Shown: in pieces, positions 23,770 to 43,405 of the stretch
Layout: every line of letters begins with the position of its first letter
Numbering within the stretch: the first letter of the stretch is position 1
DNA from: Mycobacterium gordonae
GTDB taxonomy: Bacteria; Actinomycetota; Actinomycetes; Mycobacteriales; Mycobacteriaceae
Direction: 5' to 3'
DNA: 64,000 nucleotides
Assembly (NCBI RefSeq): GCF_017086405.1
Contig: NZ_CP070973.1
Coordinates: forward strand, 4,868,739 to 4,932,738
The notes under the pieces: model-generated
Told to the model about the DNA's origin: nothing
What the model saw: the letters and a program-made list of their open reading frames with translations, nothing else
Databases searched by the model: none
Program-made: the position numbers and the translations under genes

Positions 23770-24876
23770 ATGGACTTTCAGTTGAGTGAAGAGCAGGCAC
23801 TGCTGCGCGACACCACCCGGGAACTGCTGTCGCGAAGCTACGACGCCGAGAGTCGCAACAAGGCGATCGACACCGAGCTGGGCTGGAGCCGCGAGGTGTG
23901 GAATCAGCTCGCGGAGATCGGGATCCTGGGTCTCGGGTTCGAGCCCGAGGAGTCCGGGCAACTCGAGATCATGGCGGTGCTCATCGAGGTCGGACGCCGG
24001 CTGGCGCCCGAACCCATCGTGCACGCGGCGCTCGCGCCCGGCTCGCTGATCGCCGAGCTCGGCACCGACGCGCAGAAAGAACTGCTCGACGAGGTCGCCG
24101 CGGGCCAGCGGCTGCTGGCCTTCGCCCACCTGGAGCCGGGTCAGCGTGGCGGCTCGGGGCAACCGGCCACTAGCGCTGTACGGCAAGGTGATTCGTGGAC
24201 CGTCAGCGGACGCAAGAGCCCGGTTCCGGCCGGGGACTGCGCCGAAACACTGGTGGTCAGTGCGGCGCTGCCGGACGGCGGCACCGGGTTGTTCCTGGTT
24301 GACGCCGAAGCCGTCACGCGCTCGCCGTTCCGCACCTTCGACGGTCAGCGCGGCGCTCAGATCGACCTGGACGGCGCGGCCGCCGAACCGTTGGGCGACG
24401 GGTCTGATGCCTCGGGAGCCGTCGCCCGCGCCATCATCCGGATCCAGTCGGCACTGTGTGCCGAGGCGATGGGCGCCATGGAGGAAGCGCTGCGGCTGAC
24501 CACCGATTACCTCAAGGCCCGCAAGCAGTTCGGGGTCACCCTCAACAAGTTCCAGACGCTCACGCAGCGGGCGGCCGACATGTACGTGTCACTGGAGCTG
24601 GCGCGCAGCATGAATCTGTACGCGGCCATGTCGATCGCCGACGGAAACTACGACCCGGTGATCGCCGCCCGCGCCAAGCTGCAGATCGGCCGCTCGGGGC
24701 GGCACATCGGGCAGGAGGCGATCCAGCTGCACGGCGGCATCGGCATGACCGCCGAGTACCCGGTGGGCCACTACACGGCCCGGCTCACCGCGATCGATCA
24801 GACGCTGGGTTCGACCCAGGACCAATTGCGGGTGCTCATCGACCACATCGGCGAATACGACCTCGCCAAGATCTGA
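23770..24876 (+). CDS. Acyl-CoA dehydrogenase, small-type subunit
   Basis: A 368-aa acyl-CoA dehydrogenase of the small-subunit (PimD-like) type. It starts MDFQLSEEQALLRDTTREL and ends with RKQFGVTLNKFQTLTQRAADMY and QLHGGIGMTAEYPVGHYTARL. The FAD-binding beta region is degenerate compared with its partner: residues near 135-150 lack the usual EPxxGSD signature. The pair probably assembles a shared active site, as known for several mycobacterial FadE heterotetramers. GTGAGG precedes the ATG. Confidence 0.92.
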   Translation: MDFQLSEEQALLRDTTRELLSRSYDAESRNKAIDTELGWSREVWNQLAEIGILGLGFEPEESGQLEIMAVLIEVGRRLAPEPIVHAALAPGSLIAELGTDAQKELLDEVAAGQRLLAFAHLEPGQRGGSGQPATSAVRQGDSWTVSGRKSPVPAGDCAETLVVSAALPDGGTGLFLVDAEAVTRSPFRTFDGQRGAQIDLDGAAAEPLGDGSDASGAVARAIIRIQSALCAEAMGAMEEALRLTTDYLKARKQFGVTLNKFQTLTQRAADMYVSLELARSMNLYAAMSIADGNYDPVIAARAKLQIGRSGRHIGQEAIQLHGGIGMTAEYPVGHYTARLTAIDQTLGSTQDQLRVLIDHIGEYDLAKI

Positions 24877-24908
24877 GCGACACCCACGCCAGATTGGGGG
24901 ACTGCGCG

Positions 24909-26144
24909 TCAGAAGTCGAAGGCAGTCTCGGCAGGAACGTCGCTGACGAACGCCGCGTCGAACCGGCCGATGATGTCAGCATCTTTGGCGCGTACCCGGT
25001 TCGCAGCGGCCAGCGTCGCGGCCCGGTGTACCCCCAGGTATAGGGAGCCCAGCGCGTCGAGGCCCATGTCGATCTCGGCCGGCACGTCAGTCGGCGTGCA
25101 TCGCGCACGGCCGTTGCGGATGTCCAGTGCAAATCGTCCCTGGCCGCACACTGCCAGCACCGTGGAGAGATCCGCCGCGTAGGTGCGCGCCTCGAGGACG
25201 CTCGGTACGTCGGCAATCCGGATCCACAAACCGTCCTGTCGCCAGGTGGTTTTCGCCAGCCGGGGGTCGGTGAGCAGGAACGGCAGCGGATCCTGCGGGT
25301 GCGTGAGGATGCTGATCCGCTGGACCGAATCCAGGCCCAACAGAGCCCGCCACAACGCGCCACGGGCGTCGGCGGTGAGCGCCCTGAGTTCGTCGACGCG
25401 CGCCAGGGTGGGGTCGAGGTTGTCCACCCGATAAATTGCATACCCGTCCGGATGCAGCAGCCCGAAAGACTTCATCGAACCGCCCGGCACGGACGGCCGT
25501 TGGGCTAGCAGCTGTTCCCAGAGCACTTGGGGCCGCATCATGCCGCCGGGCACCCGCCGTCGCCAACGCTCGTAGATTTCCTCGAACGCGCCCTGGTGCA
25601 TTGTCGGCGGGACGAGTCTGACAGCTTGCGGACCGAGCCCCGGTGCGTCGCCGTGCCATTGGACGAAGCGCCGATCAATGGTGAGCTCCTGCAAGACAGT
25701 GGCGGGCCCGTAACCGAACCGGCCATAGATGCCGCCCTCGCTGGCGTGCAAAGCAGCCAGCGGATACCCGGAATCGGCCATCCGCCGATGCAACTCGGTA
25801 CACATCGCGCGCAGCAGTCCGCGCCGCCGGTGCGTGGGTGCAACCGCGACGAAGCTCAGACCCGCAGTCGGCAGGACCGCGCCGCCGGGCACCGTCAGCC
25901 GCAGATCCAGATACAGGGCCATCGCGACCACGTCATCGCCGGCGCGTACCACGACGGCGCCATTGTGGGGTATCAGAGTGCGCAAGCGGCTCGTCACATC
26001 GGGCCCGACAAAGTCGGCGAAACTGTTGGCGGCCAAGAAGTACATCCCCGGCCAGTCGTCATCGCCCGGACTGCACAGCCGCAACGATGCGGGTAGCGGG
26101 GAGCCGGGCGACACAGTCACGGGATCTGACTGTGTCACACACAC
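24909..26144 (-). CDS. eis: Eis N-acetyltransferase (aminoglycoside/protein lysine)
   Basis: A 411-aa GNAT enzyme highly similar to M. tuberculosis Eis (Rv2416c). Eis acetylates aminoglycosides at several amines and host or bacterial protein lysines, and confers kanamycin resistance when over-expressed. Seen here are the acetyl-CoA loop SFVAVAPTHRRRGLLRAM, ALHASEGGIYGRFGYGPAT, the second GNAT-like domain, the C-terminal SCP-like domain (LGSLYLGVHRAATLAAANR), and a C-terminal Phe whose carboxylate acts in catalysis in the family. GTG 26144 or GTG 26138 are possible starts, giving about 10 more residues than M. tuberculosis Eis. Confidence 0.95.
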   Translation of the reverse strand: MCVTQSDPVTVSPGSPLPASLRLCSPGDDDWPGMYFLAANSFADFVGPDVTSRLRTLIPHNGAVVVRAGDDVVAMALYLDLRLTVPGGAVLPTAGLSFVAVAPTHRRRGLLRAMCTELHRRMADSGYPLAALHASEGGIYGRFGYGPATVLQELTIDRRFVQWHGDAPGLGPQAVRLVPPTMHQGAFEEIYERWRRRVPGGMMRPQVLWEQLLAQRPSVPGGSMKSFGLLHPDGYAIYRVDNLDPTLARVDELRALTADARGALWRALLGLDSVQRISILTHPQDPLPFLLTDPRLAKTTWRQDGLWIRIADVPSVLEARTYAADLSTVLAVCGQGRFALDIRNGRARCTPTDVPAEIDMGLDALGSLYLGVHRAATLAAANRVRAKDADIIGRFDAAFVSDVPAETAFDF

Positions 26145-26252
26145 CCCTGGCGCGCATCCGAATATTGCGGGCCATAGACGCCATCAGGGTTGCGAACACG
26201 AACGCTGTCGCAACGTGATCCGGCGGACCACGGGGACATGACGCGGCGGCAA

Positions 26253-37274
<11,022 letters not shown>

Positions 37275-37580
37275 GCGCTGTCCTCTCTGCCTTGGCCGGC
37301 GAAGACTGGTTCCTCCTGCGCCACAGCCCGGTCAGGCAGCAGACGGATCTCCCCCTCCGCAATTATTACAAGCACGAATGCGCGGCGCGCCGACATCTGA
37401 AAATTACCAGGTAGTGCCGGCCGAGGTAGCGCTAGGTACCACTCGTTTACCATAGGCTCCAGGCGAATGCGAGTCGCGTAGTGTATTAGCCTGCCACCGC
37501 TAGAGTGATTGCCGATGCGGTTATCGTGATATCGGCCGACCGCGGCCAGCGAAAGGCGGCGCGACCCGGGAGGGAAAGAT
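37275..37580. promoter_or_regulatory. Divergent intergenic region between PKS and papA
   Basis: 306 bp with no convincing gene, lower in G+C than its flanks (for example AATTATTACAAGCACGAATG). It must carry promoters for the PKS (minus) and the papA-mmpL-Chp set (plus). A weak plus-strand -10 candidate is TAGAGT at 37501-37506, and a weak minus-strand one is TATGGT near 37453-37448. Neither has a good -35, and no clear operator was found. An overlapping minus-strand frame through here into the PKS start has no recognisable product. Confidence 0.45.
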
Positions 37581-39002
37581 TTGCAGATCGGGAAAATCAC
37601 AATCGGCTCACTCGAGGATTGGGCGGTGCGCCCCGGCACCGTCATTTCCTGGCACCCCACGCTGGCCGCTCAGGAAAAGGCACGGCAAGCGCCCGTCAGC
37701 ACTGTTCCGGTCAGTTACATGCAAGGCCAGCATCTCCGGAATTATTATCAGAGAAAAGGTTCTGGCCTCGACTTTTCACGACTGCTGATCGCGACCTGCG
37801 AAGTACCGGGGCACTGCGACACGGTCATCATGAATCAGGCGCTCAACACATATCTGCGCCGGCACGATACGTACCGCAGCTGGTTCGAGTGCACCGACAC
37901 CGGCGAATTCATCAGGCATACGATGACAGATCCGGCCGATATCGAATTAGCGCCCGTTGACCACGGCGAAATGACCGTCGAACAAATTCACGATCATGTG
38001 GTGGCGACACCGGATCCGCTGCAGTGGGGTTGCTTCTCGTTCGGGATCGTCCAGAGCGACGACCACTTCACCTTCTACGCCAGCATCGACCATGTCCACG
38101 GAGACGCGACGCTGATCGGCATCACCATGCTGGAATCCAACGCCGTGTACGCGTCGATGGTGGGCGGCGACGGGTCCCTGGCGCTGCCCGACAGCGGCAG
38201 CTATGACGAATACTGCGTCCGAGAGCGCGAGCGCACCTCCGAGTTGAGCCTGGATTCCCCGGGGGTCCGCAAATGGATCGAGTTCGCCGAGAATAACAAT
38301 GGCAGCCTTCCCGAATTTCCGCTTCCGCTGGGCAACCCATTGGAGCCGACCAACAGCGACATGGTGACCGAAAACCTGATGGACGCCGAGCAGACCGAGC
38401 GATTCGATTCGGCCTGCAAGGCGGCCGGCGCGCGGTTCGTCGGCGGGCTGTTCGCATGCATGGCACTGGTGGACCACGAGTTCACCGGGGCGCCCACCTA
38501 TTACGCGCTCACGCCGCGGGACGCGCGCAAGAGTGGTGAGAATTTCATGACCCAGGGCTGGTTTACCGGTCTGGTGCCGCTGACCATTCCTATCGCTGCG
38601 TCGTCTTTCAGCGAAGCAGCGTGGGCAGCTCAGGAGTCATTCGATTCGAGCCTCGATATGGCCAAGGTGCCTTACTACCGCGTGTTGGAATTAGCGCCAT
38701 GGCTGAATTGGCCCCGACCCAACTTCCCAGTGTCGAACTTTCTGCACGGCGGCGCCGCTCCATTGAATGCCGTCATCGCCGCGGCCGAAATGAGTGCCGC
38801 CAACAGCATCGGAATCTATTCCGACCGCCGGTATTCCTATCAATTGACCATCTATATATTCCGATACGAGCAAGGGGCAGCTATGGCGGTCATGTTCCCG
38901 GACAACCCGGTGGCGCACAAATCGGTCGCCCGATATGTTGAGGCAATGAAATCAGTGTGCGCGCGGGTCGCTGATAGCGGGCATTGGGGACGCGTCACGT
39001 AG
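37581..39002 (+). CDS. papA3: PapA-type acyltransferase (PapA3-like)
   Basis: A 473-aa polyketide-associated acyltransferase of the condensation-domain superfamily. The exact Pap motif HX3DX14Y is present (His171, Asp175, Tyr190, beginning DHVHGD). The N-terminus SLEDWAVRPGTVISWHPT is typical of PapA1-3, which put the first acyl groups on trehalose in the cytoplasm. The start is a TTG at 37581 with GGGAGGGA upstream. Its 5' half is noticeably richer in A/T and in rare codons than its neighbours. It is followed by the mmpL gene, 154 bp away. By context it would load acyl chains onto trehalose before export. Confidence 0.88.
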   Translation: MQIGKITIGSLEDWAVRPGTVISWHPTLAAQEKARQAPVSTVPVSYMQGQHLRNYYQRKGSGLDFSRLLIATCEVPGHCDTVIMNQALNTYLRRHDTYRSWFECTDTGEFIRHTMTDPADIELAPVDHGEMTVEQIHDHVVATPDPLQWGCFSFGIVQSDDHFTFYASIDHVHGDATLIGITMLESNAVYASMVGGDGSLALPDSGSYDEYCVRERERTSELSLDSPGVRKWIEFAENNNGSLPEFPLPLGNPLEPTNSDMVTENLMDAEQTERFDSACKAAGARFVGGLFACMALVDHEFTGAPTYYALTPRDARKSGENFMTQGWFTGLVPLTIPIAASSFSEAAWAAQESFDSSLDMAKVPYYRVLELAPWLNWPRPNFPVSNFLHGGAAPLNAVIAAAEMSAANSIGIYSDRRYSYQLTIYIFRYEQGAAMAVMFPDNPVAHKSVARYVEAMKSVCARVADSGHWGRVT

Positions 39003-39020
39003 TCTGGGAGCACTTCCGAC

Positions 39021-39060
39021 TTCTTCGGAGTTCTTCGGAGCTCATAATTTTTGAAAAAAT
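39021..39060. repeat. 10-bp direct repeat and A/T palindrome between papA and mmpL
   Basis: Two exact copies of TTCTTCGGAG (39021-39030 and 39031-39040) are followed by the near-palindrome AATTTTTGAAAAAAT (39046-39060). This is unusual in such G+C-rich DNA and lies in the 154-bp gap before mmpL. A regulatory role is speculative. Confidence 0.4.
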
Positions 39061-39156
39061 ACCCGAAGTCGCGGCGGGTGCGACACATAATCGAGCAGTG
39101 GGACCGGCGGTGGCCATCGGGCGTGGACCGCGAGAACCTGATGAGGTGGGGGCAAT

Positions 39157-42156
39157 TTGCGACGGTTAGCCGATTTCGTGGTGCGGTGGCCCTGGGCGGT
39201 AATCGGGCTATGGGTCGCGATTGCGATCGCATTGCCGCTGACGCTGCCGTCGCTCAATGAGATGGCCCAGAAGCATCCGCTCGCGATCCTGCCCGACGAC
39301 GCGCCCTCGGCCGTCACCGCCCGCAAGATGACCGAGGCTTTCCACGAGTCAGGCAGCGAAGACCTGCTGCTGGTCGTGCTGACCAACGAGAAGGGACTCG
39401 GGCCGGCCGACGAAGCCGCCTACCGCAAATTGGTGGCCGCACTGCGGCAGGACACCCGCAACGTCGTCATGTTGCAGGACTTCGTCAGCACACCGCCCCT
39501 GCGGTCGGTGCTGACCAGCAAGGACCGCAAATCCTGGGTGTTGCCGGTCGGCCTCGCCGGTGAGCTCGGCACTCCCCGCTCCTACGCTGCCTTCAACCAG
39601 GTCACCGGCGTGGTCAAGCAGAGCCTCGCCGGCAGCCCACTGACCGCGAACCTGACCGGACCGGCCGCCACCGTCGCCGATCTGACGGTGGCCGGCGAAC
39701 ACGACCGACTGCCGATCGAGCTCGCGATCGCCGTGCTGGTCCTGCTTGTGCTGCTCGCGGTCTACCGCAATCCGGTCACCATGCTGCTGCCGCTGCTGGC
39801 GATCGGGATCTCCATGGTGATCGCCCAGGCCGTGGTCGCCGGTTTCTCTCAGGCGAGCGGCCTGGGCGTGTCCAACCAGTCGATCGTGTTTCTGAGCGCG
39901 ATGATCGCCGGGGCCGGAACCGACTACGCTGTCTTTCTGATCAGCCGGTATCACGACTATCTGCGGCGCGGCTCGGATCTCGACACAGATTACGACGAAG
40001 CCGTGCGACGGGCCCTCATGTCGATCGGCAAGGTGATAGCCGCATCCGCCGCCACGGTGGGACTGACGTTTCTGGGAATCAGTTTTGCCCGGATGGGGGT
40101 GTTCTCCTCGGTCGGGGTGTCCTCGGCGATCGGCGTCGGCGTGGCGTTCTTGGCGGCGGTCACCCTGCTGCCGGCCATCCTGGTGGTGGCCGGCCCGCGC
40201 GGTTGGGTCAAACCCAGACGCGAGCTGACCGCCGGGTTCTGGCGGCGTTCCGGGATACGCATCGTGCGCCGACCGAAGACCCACCTGGTAGCGAGCCTGC
40301 TGGTGCTGGCCGTCCTGGCAAGCTGCGCGGGGCTGGTGCGCTACAACTACGACGACCGCAAAGCGGTGCAGGCGTCCGCCCCGAGTTCGCTCGGCTATGC
40401 CGCCCTGGACCGGCATTTTCCGGTGAACCAGTCCATCCCCGAATACATCCTGGTCCAGTCCCCGCATGACCTGCGCACCCCCCGTGCCCTCGCGGACTTG
40501 GAGCAGATGGCCGACCGGGTCAGCCAACTGCCCGATATCGCCGCGGTCACTGGTATCACCCGGCCCACTGGGGTAGTGCCCGAAGAGTTCCGGGCCACCT
40601 ATCAGGCGGGCGCCGTCGGCGCCCGGCTGGGTGAAGGGTCGACGGTGATCAGCGACCACAACGACGACCTGAACAGGCTGGTCAAAGGGGCCGACACGCT
40701 GGCCGACAATCTCGGCGACGTGCGGGGTCAGGTCAACCAGATGGTTTCGGGTATGCAGGGCCTGCTCGACTCCTTCTCGTCCATGCGGAGCCAGTACGGC
40801 GGCGACAAGCTGGTCAAGGAGGTCGCGACCGCTGCCAAGCTGGTCAATAGGATCAACGCGCTCGGCAACTCCATGGGGCTGAGCTTCACGGCGGTGAAGG
40901 ACATGTTCGCGTGGGTGGCTCCGGTGCTGGTCGCACTGCAGGGCAACCCGGTCTGCGACCTGGACACCTCGTGCAGCGCCACCCGCGCGCAATTCGAACG
41001 GGTGGTCGCCGCTCGCAACGACGGAAGCCTCGACGAGATCAACGACCTGGCGCGTCAGCTGGAGACGTTCCAGGACCGGCAAACCCTCAACGCGACGGTG
41101 GACCGCCTGCGCAACGCGCTGAACAGCTTCACCAAGGCGATGCATGCTATGGGCCTGGACCAGCCGGGTGGCCTGCAGGCCGGCCTCAACAACCTCCAGC
41201 GCGGCGCCGACCGGGCCGCTGGGGGAAGCCGGCAAGTGGCCGACGGGGTGGAACAGCTCGTCGGCCAGGTCAAGGAGCTGGGTGCCGGTCTGGCCGAGGC
41301 GGCGGCGTTCCTGCTGTCGCTGCGAAAGGATGCGGCCGATCCGTCGATGGCGGGCTTCAATATTCCGGCTCAGCTGCTGCGTATGGACGAATTCAAGAAG
41401 GCGGCCAGGATTTTCATTTCGCCCGACGGCCACTCCGTGCGCTATGTGGTCCAGACCAAGCTCAACCCATTCAGCGCGGAAGCGATGGATCAGGTCAATG
41501 CCATCACCGCCACCGCACGCGGCGCCCAGCCGAACACCGCATTGTCGGATGCGTCAATTTCTATGGCGGGATATCCGGTTACTTTGCGCGACACCCGCGA
41601 CTATTACCAGCACGATATTCGGTTCATCATCGCCGTCACGCTCTTCGTTGTGTTACTGACCCTGATGGCGCTACTGCGTGCGGTTGTCGCGCCGCTGTAT
41701 TTGGTTGGATCCGTGGTCATTTCGTTCTTGTCCGCGGTGGGAATCGGCGTACTGGTCTTTCAATTCCTACTCGGCCAACAATTACATTGGAGTGTGCCAC
41801 CGCTGGCCTTCGTGGTCTTGGTCGCGGTGGGAGCCGATTACAACATGCTGTTGATCTCACGAATGCGCGACGAGTCCCCGGGCAGCATGCGTTACGGCAT
41901 TATCCGCACGCTCACCTCGACCGGCGGCGTGATCACCGCGGCGGGCCTGATCTTCGCGGCCTCGGTGGGCGGTCTGCTGTTCTCCAGCATCGGCACCGTG
42001 GTCCAGGGCGGTTTCGTGATCGGCGTCGGAATCCTGTTGGACACCTTCCTGGTACGAACGGTCACGGTGCCCGCGGTGGCCGCGTTGATCGGACGCGCGA
42101 GTTGGTGGCCGTCCCGGCTGAGTTGGCGGCGACCACTGCCCGGACGCGCCGGGTGA
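39157..42156 (+). CDS. mmpL10: MmpL lipid exporter (MmpL10-like)
   Basis: A 999-aa RND-superfamily transporter. An N-terminal helix is followed by a first periplasmic domain and a helix bundle with the proton-relay pair Asp256-Tyr257 (GAGTDYAVFL). A long second periplasmic domain follows, with a Cys pair (NPVCDLDTSCSATR) and helical content, and then a second bundle with Asp894-Tyr895 (VGADYNMLLISRM). MmpL10 in TPP and DAT/PAT loci exports diacyltrehalose; the adjacent papA and Chp-type genes support that role. The start is TTG 39157 with GAGGTGGGGG upstream; no earlier in-frame start looks better. Confidence 0.9.
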   Translation: MRRLADFVVRWPWAVIGLWVAIAIALPLTLPSLNEMAQKHPLAILPDDAPSAVTARKMTEAFHESGSEDLLLVVLTNEKGLGPADEAAYRKLVAALRQDTRNVVMLQDFVSTPPLRSVLTSKDRKSWVLPVGLAGELGTPRSYAAFNQVTGVVKQSLAGSPLTANLTGPAATVADLTVAGEHDRLPIELAIAVLVLLVLLAVYRNPVTMLLPLLAIGISMVIAQAVVAGFSQASGLGVSNQSIVFLSAMIAGAGTDYAVFLISRYHDYLRRGSDLDTDYDEAVRRALMSIGKVIAASAATVGLTFLGISFARMGVFSSVGVSSAIGVGVAFLAAVTLLPAILVVAGPRGWVKPRRELTAGFWRRSGIRIVRRPKTHLVASLLVLAVLASCAGLVRYNYDDRKAVQASAPSSLGYAALDRHFPVNQSIPEYILVQSPHDLRTPRALADLEQMADRVSQLPDIAAVTGITRPTGVVPEEFRATYQAGAVGARLGEGSTVISDHNDDLNRLVKGADTLADNLGDVRGQVNQMVSGMQGLLDSFSSMRSQYGGDKLVKEVATAAKLVNRINALGNSMGLSFTAVKDMFAWVAPVLVALQGNPVCDLDTSCSATRAQFERVVAARNDGSLDEINDLARQLETFQDRQTLNATVDRLRNALNSFTKAMHAMGLDQPGGLQAGLNNLQRGADRAAGGSRQVADGVEQLVGQVKELGAGLAEAAAFLLSLRKDAADPSMAGFNIPAQLLRMDEFKKAARIFISPDGHSVRYVVQTKLNPFSAEAMDQVNAITATARGAQPNTALSDASISMAGYPVTLRDTRDYYQHDIRFIIAVTLFVVLLTLMALLRAVVAPLYLVGSVVISFLSAVGIGVLVFQFLLGQQLHWSVPPLAFVVLVAVGADYNMLLISRMRDESPGSMRYGIIRTLTSTGGVITAAGLIFAASVGGLLFSSIGTVVQGGFVIGVGILLDTFLVRTVTVPAVAALIGRASWWPSRLSWRRPLPGRAG

Positions 42157-42207
42157 CAGGCGAATTAGCGGGACCGGGTCAGGTGTGCGAGACTCGCGGA
42201 ACCACGC

Positions 42208-42238
42208 CGATCAGGCCCCCGATCAGGCCCCGATCAGG
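42208..42238. repeat. Three direct copies of CGATCAGG before the PE-PPE gene
   Basis: CGATCAGG occurs at 42208-42215, 42220-42227 and 42231-42238, about one helical turn apart, directly before the ribosome binding site of the PE-PPE acyltransferase gene. It may be a protein-binding site or a slippage product. Confidence 0.45.
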
Positions 42239-42250
42239 TAAGGAGTGGGG

Positions 42251-43351
42251 ATGAAGAAGCTACTCGCGGGAGTGTCCGCGGTGGGGATTGTCGCGGCCAC
42301 AGGATGTTTCGGTGGTGCACCCGCATGGGCCGACGAAACGCCGGCCGAACCCGCGCCGGGAGCTGGCACGGCGTACGCGCTGGGGGGCGCGCACGTGCTG
42401 GGCATCCCGTATGACGAGTACATCCGCCGCGAAGGCGCCGAATGGTTTCCGGGCTTGCGGCGACAGATCGTCGACTATCCCGCCGGCCAGGTGCAGGGCC
42501 ACGTGTTGGGGCGATTGTTTCCGGGCATCGGCCGGCTGGATGAGATGTTTCCCGGACTGGGCGCGGACGGACCCAGCGTCGGCGAATCGGTAGAGGTCGG
42601 CGCGGACAACCTGGATGCAGCGATCCGCCAGGGTGGTCCGGGCACGACGATCGGTCTGTCCGAGGGTGCGCTGGTGCTCAACGCCCTGCAGGCCCGGCTC
42701 GCCAATGACCCGACCGCTCCCCCGCCAGACCAACTGACCTTCGCCACGTTCGGCGACCCCGTTGCGCGCCATGCTTTCGGTCAGAGCTTCCTGACCGCCA
42801 TGTTCCCGGTCGGCAGCGTCGTTCCCGCACTCGACTATCCGGTGCCGCCGCCCGTCGAGAGCCAGTACGACACCAAGATGTTCATCTCTGCCTACGACTC
42901 GATCGCCGACTTCCCGGACCGGCCGGACAACTGGATGTCGCTGGCCAACACTTTGGTGGGGCTGATGACCGGCCACACCGCGGTGGCGTTCACCAACCCG
43001 AGCATGGTGCCGCCGCAGAACATAAGGACGACGGTCAACTCACGGGGCGCCACGACGACCACGTACCTGATTCCCGAGCGGCACCTCCCGCTGGTGCTGC
43101 CGTTCCAATACGCCGGGGTGCCGGAGCAGACGCTGAACGAGCTCGACTCGGTGCTGCTGCCCATGGTCAACGCGGGCTACTCGCGCAACGACGATCCGGA
43201 GACCGCGCCCGTTCAGGTGGACCCGGTCAACGGCTATGACCCGGCGGCCGTCACGGCACCGGCCACCCAGGCCACCTTCGGCGGCGGTGCGGACCCCCTC
43301 TCGCAGATCCTGTCGGGTGCCATGTCGGTGCTGAACCGGGGTGCTCGCTGA
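42251..43351 (+). CDS. Secreted PE-PPE-domain acyltransferase (Chp-like)
   Basis: 366 aa. A signal peptide (MKKLLAGVSAVGIVAATG, cleavage likely after AWA at residue 27) is followed by a PE-PPE (PF08237-type) serine hydrolase domain with the nucleophile elbow GLSEG (Ser137). Related proteins Chp1 and Chp2 finish sulfolipid and polyacyltrehalose assembly outside the membrane by moving acyl groups between trehalose esters. The TPP locus carries a PE-PPE protein with the same proposed role. ATG 42251 with AAGGAG at 5 nt is clearly better than the GTG two codons upstream. It lies 94 bp after the mmpL gene, same strand. Confidence 0.88.
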   Translation: MKKLLAGVSAVGIVAATGCFGGAPAWADETPAEPAPGAGTAYALGGAHVLGIPYDEYIRREGAEWFPGLRRQIVDYPAGQVQGHVLGRLFPGIGRLDEMFPGLGADGPSVGESVEVGADNLDAAIRQGGPGTTIGLSEGALVLNALQARLANDPTAPPPDQLTFATFGDPVARHAFGQSFLTAMFPVGSVVPALDYPVPPPVESQYDTKMFISAYDSIADFPDRPDNWMSLANTLVGLMTGHTAVAFTNPSMVPPQNIRTTVNSRGATTTTYLIPERHLPLVLPFQYAGVPEQTLNELDSVLLPMVNAGYSRNDDPETAPVQVDPVNGYDPAAVTAPATQATFGGGADPLSQILSGAMSVLNRGAR

Positions 43352-43405
43352 CGCCGAACGCCGACGGCGATAATGGCTCCCGTCAACCGGAGCAAAGGAG
43401 CTCCG

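Noticed and set aside
39349..41433. A 694-codon minus-strand frame opposite mmpL10
   Set aside because: His/Gln/Arg-rich translation typical of an antisense frame; the plus-strand MmpL is certain.
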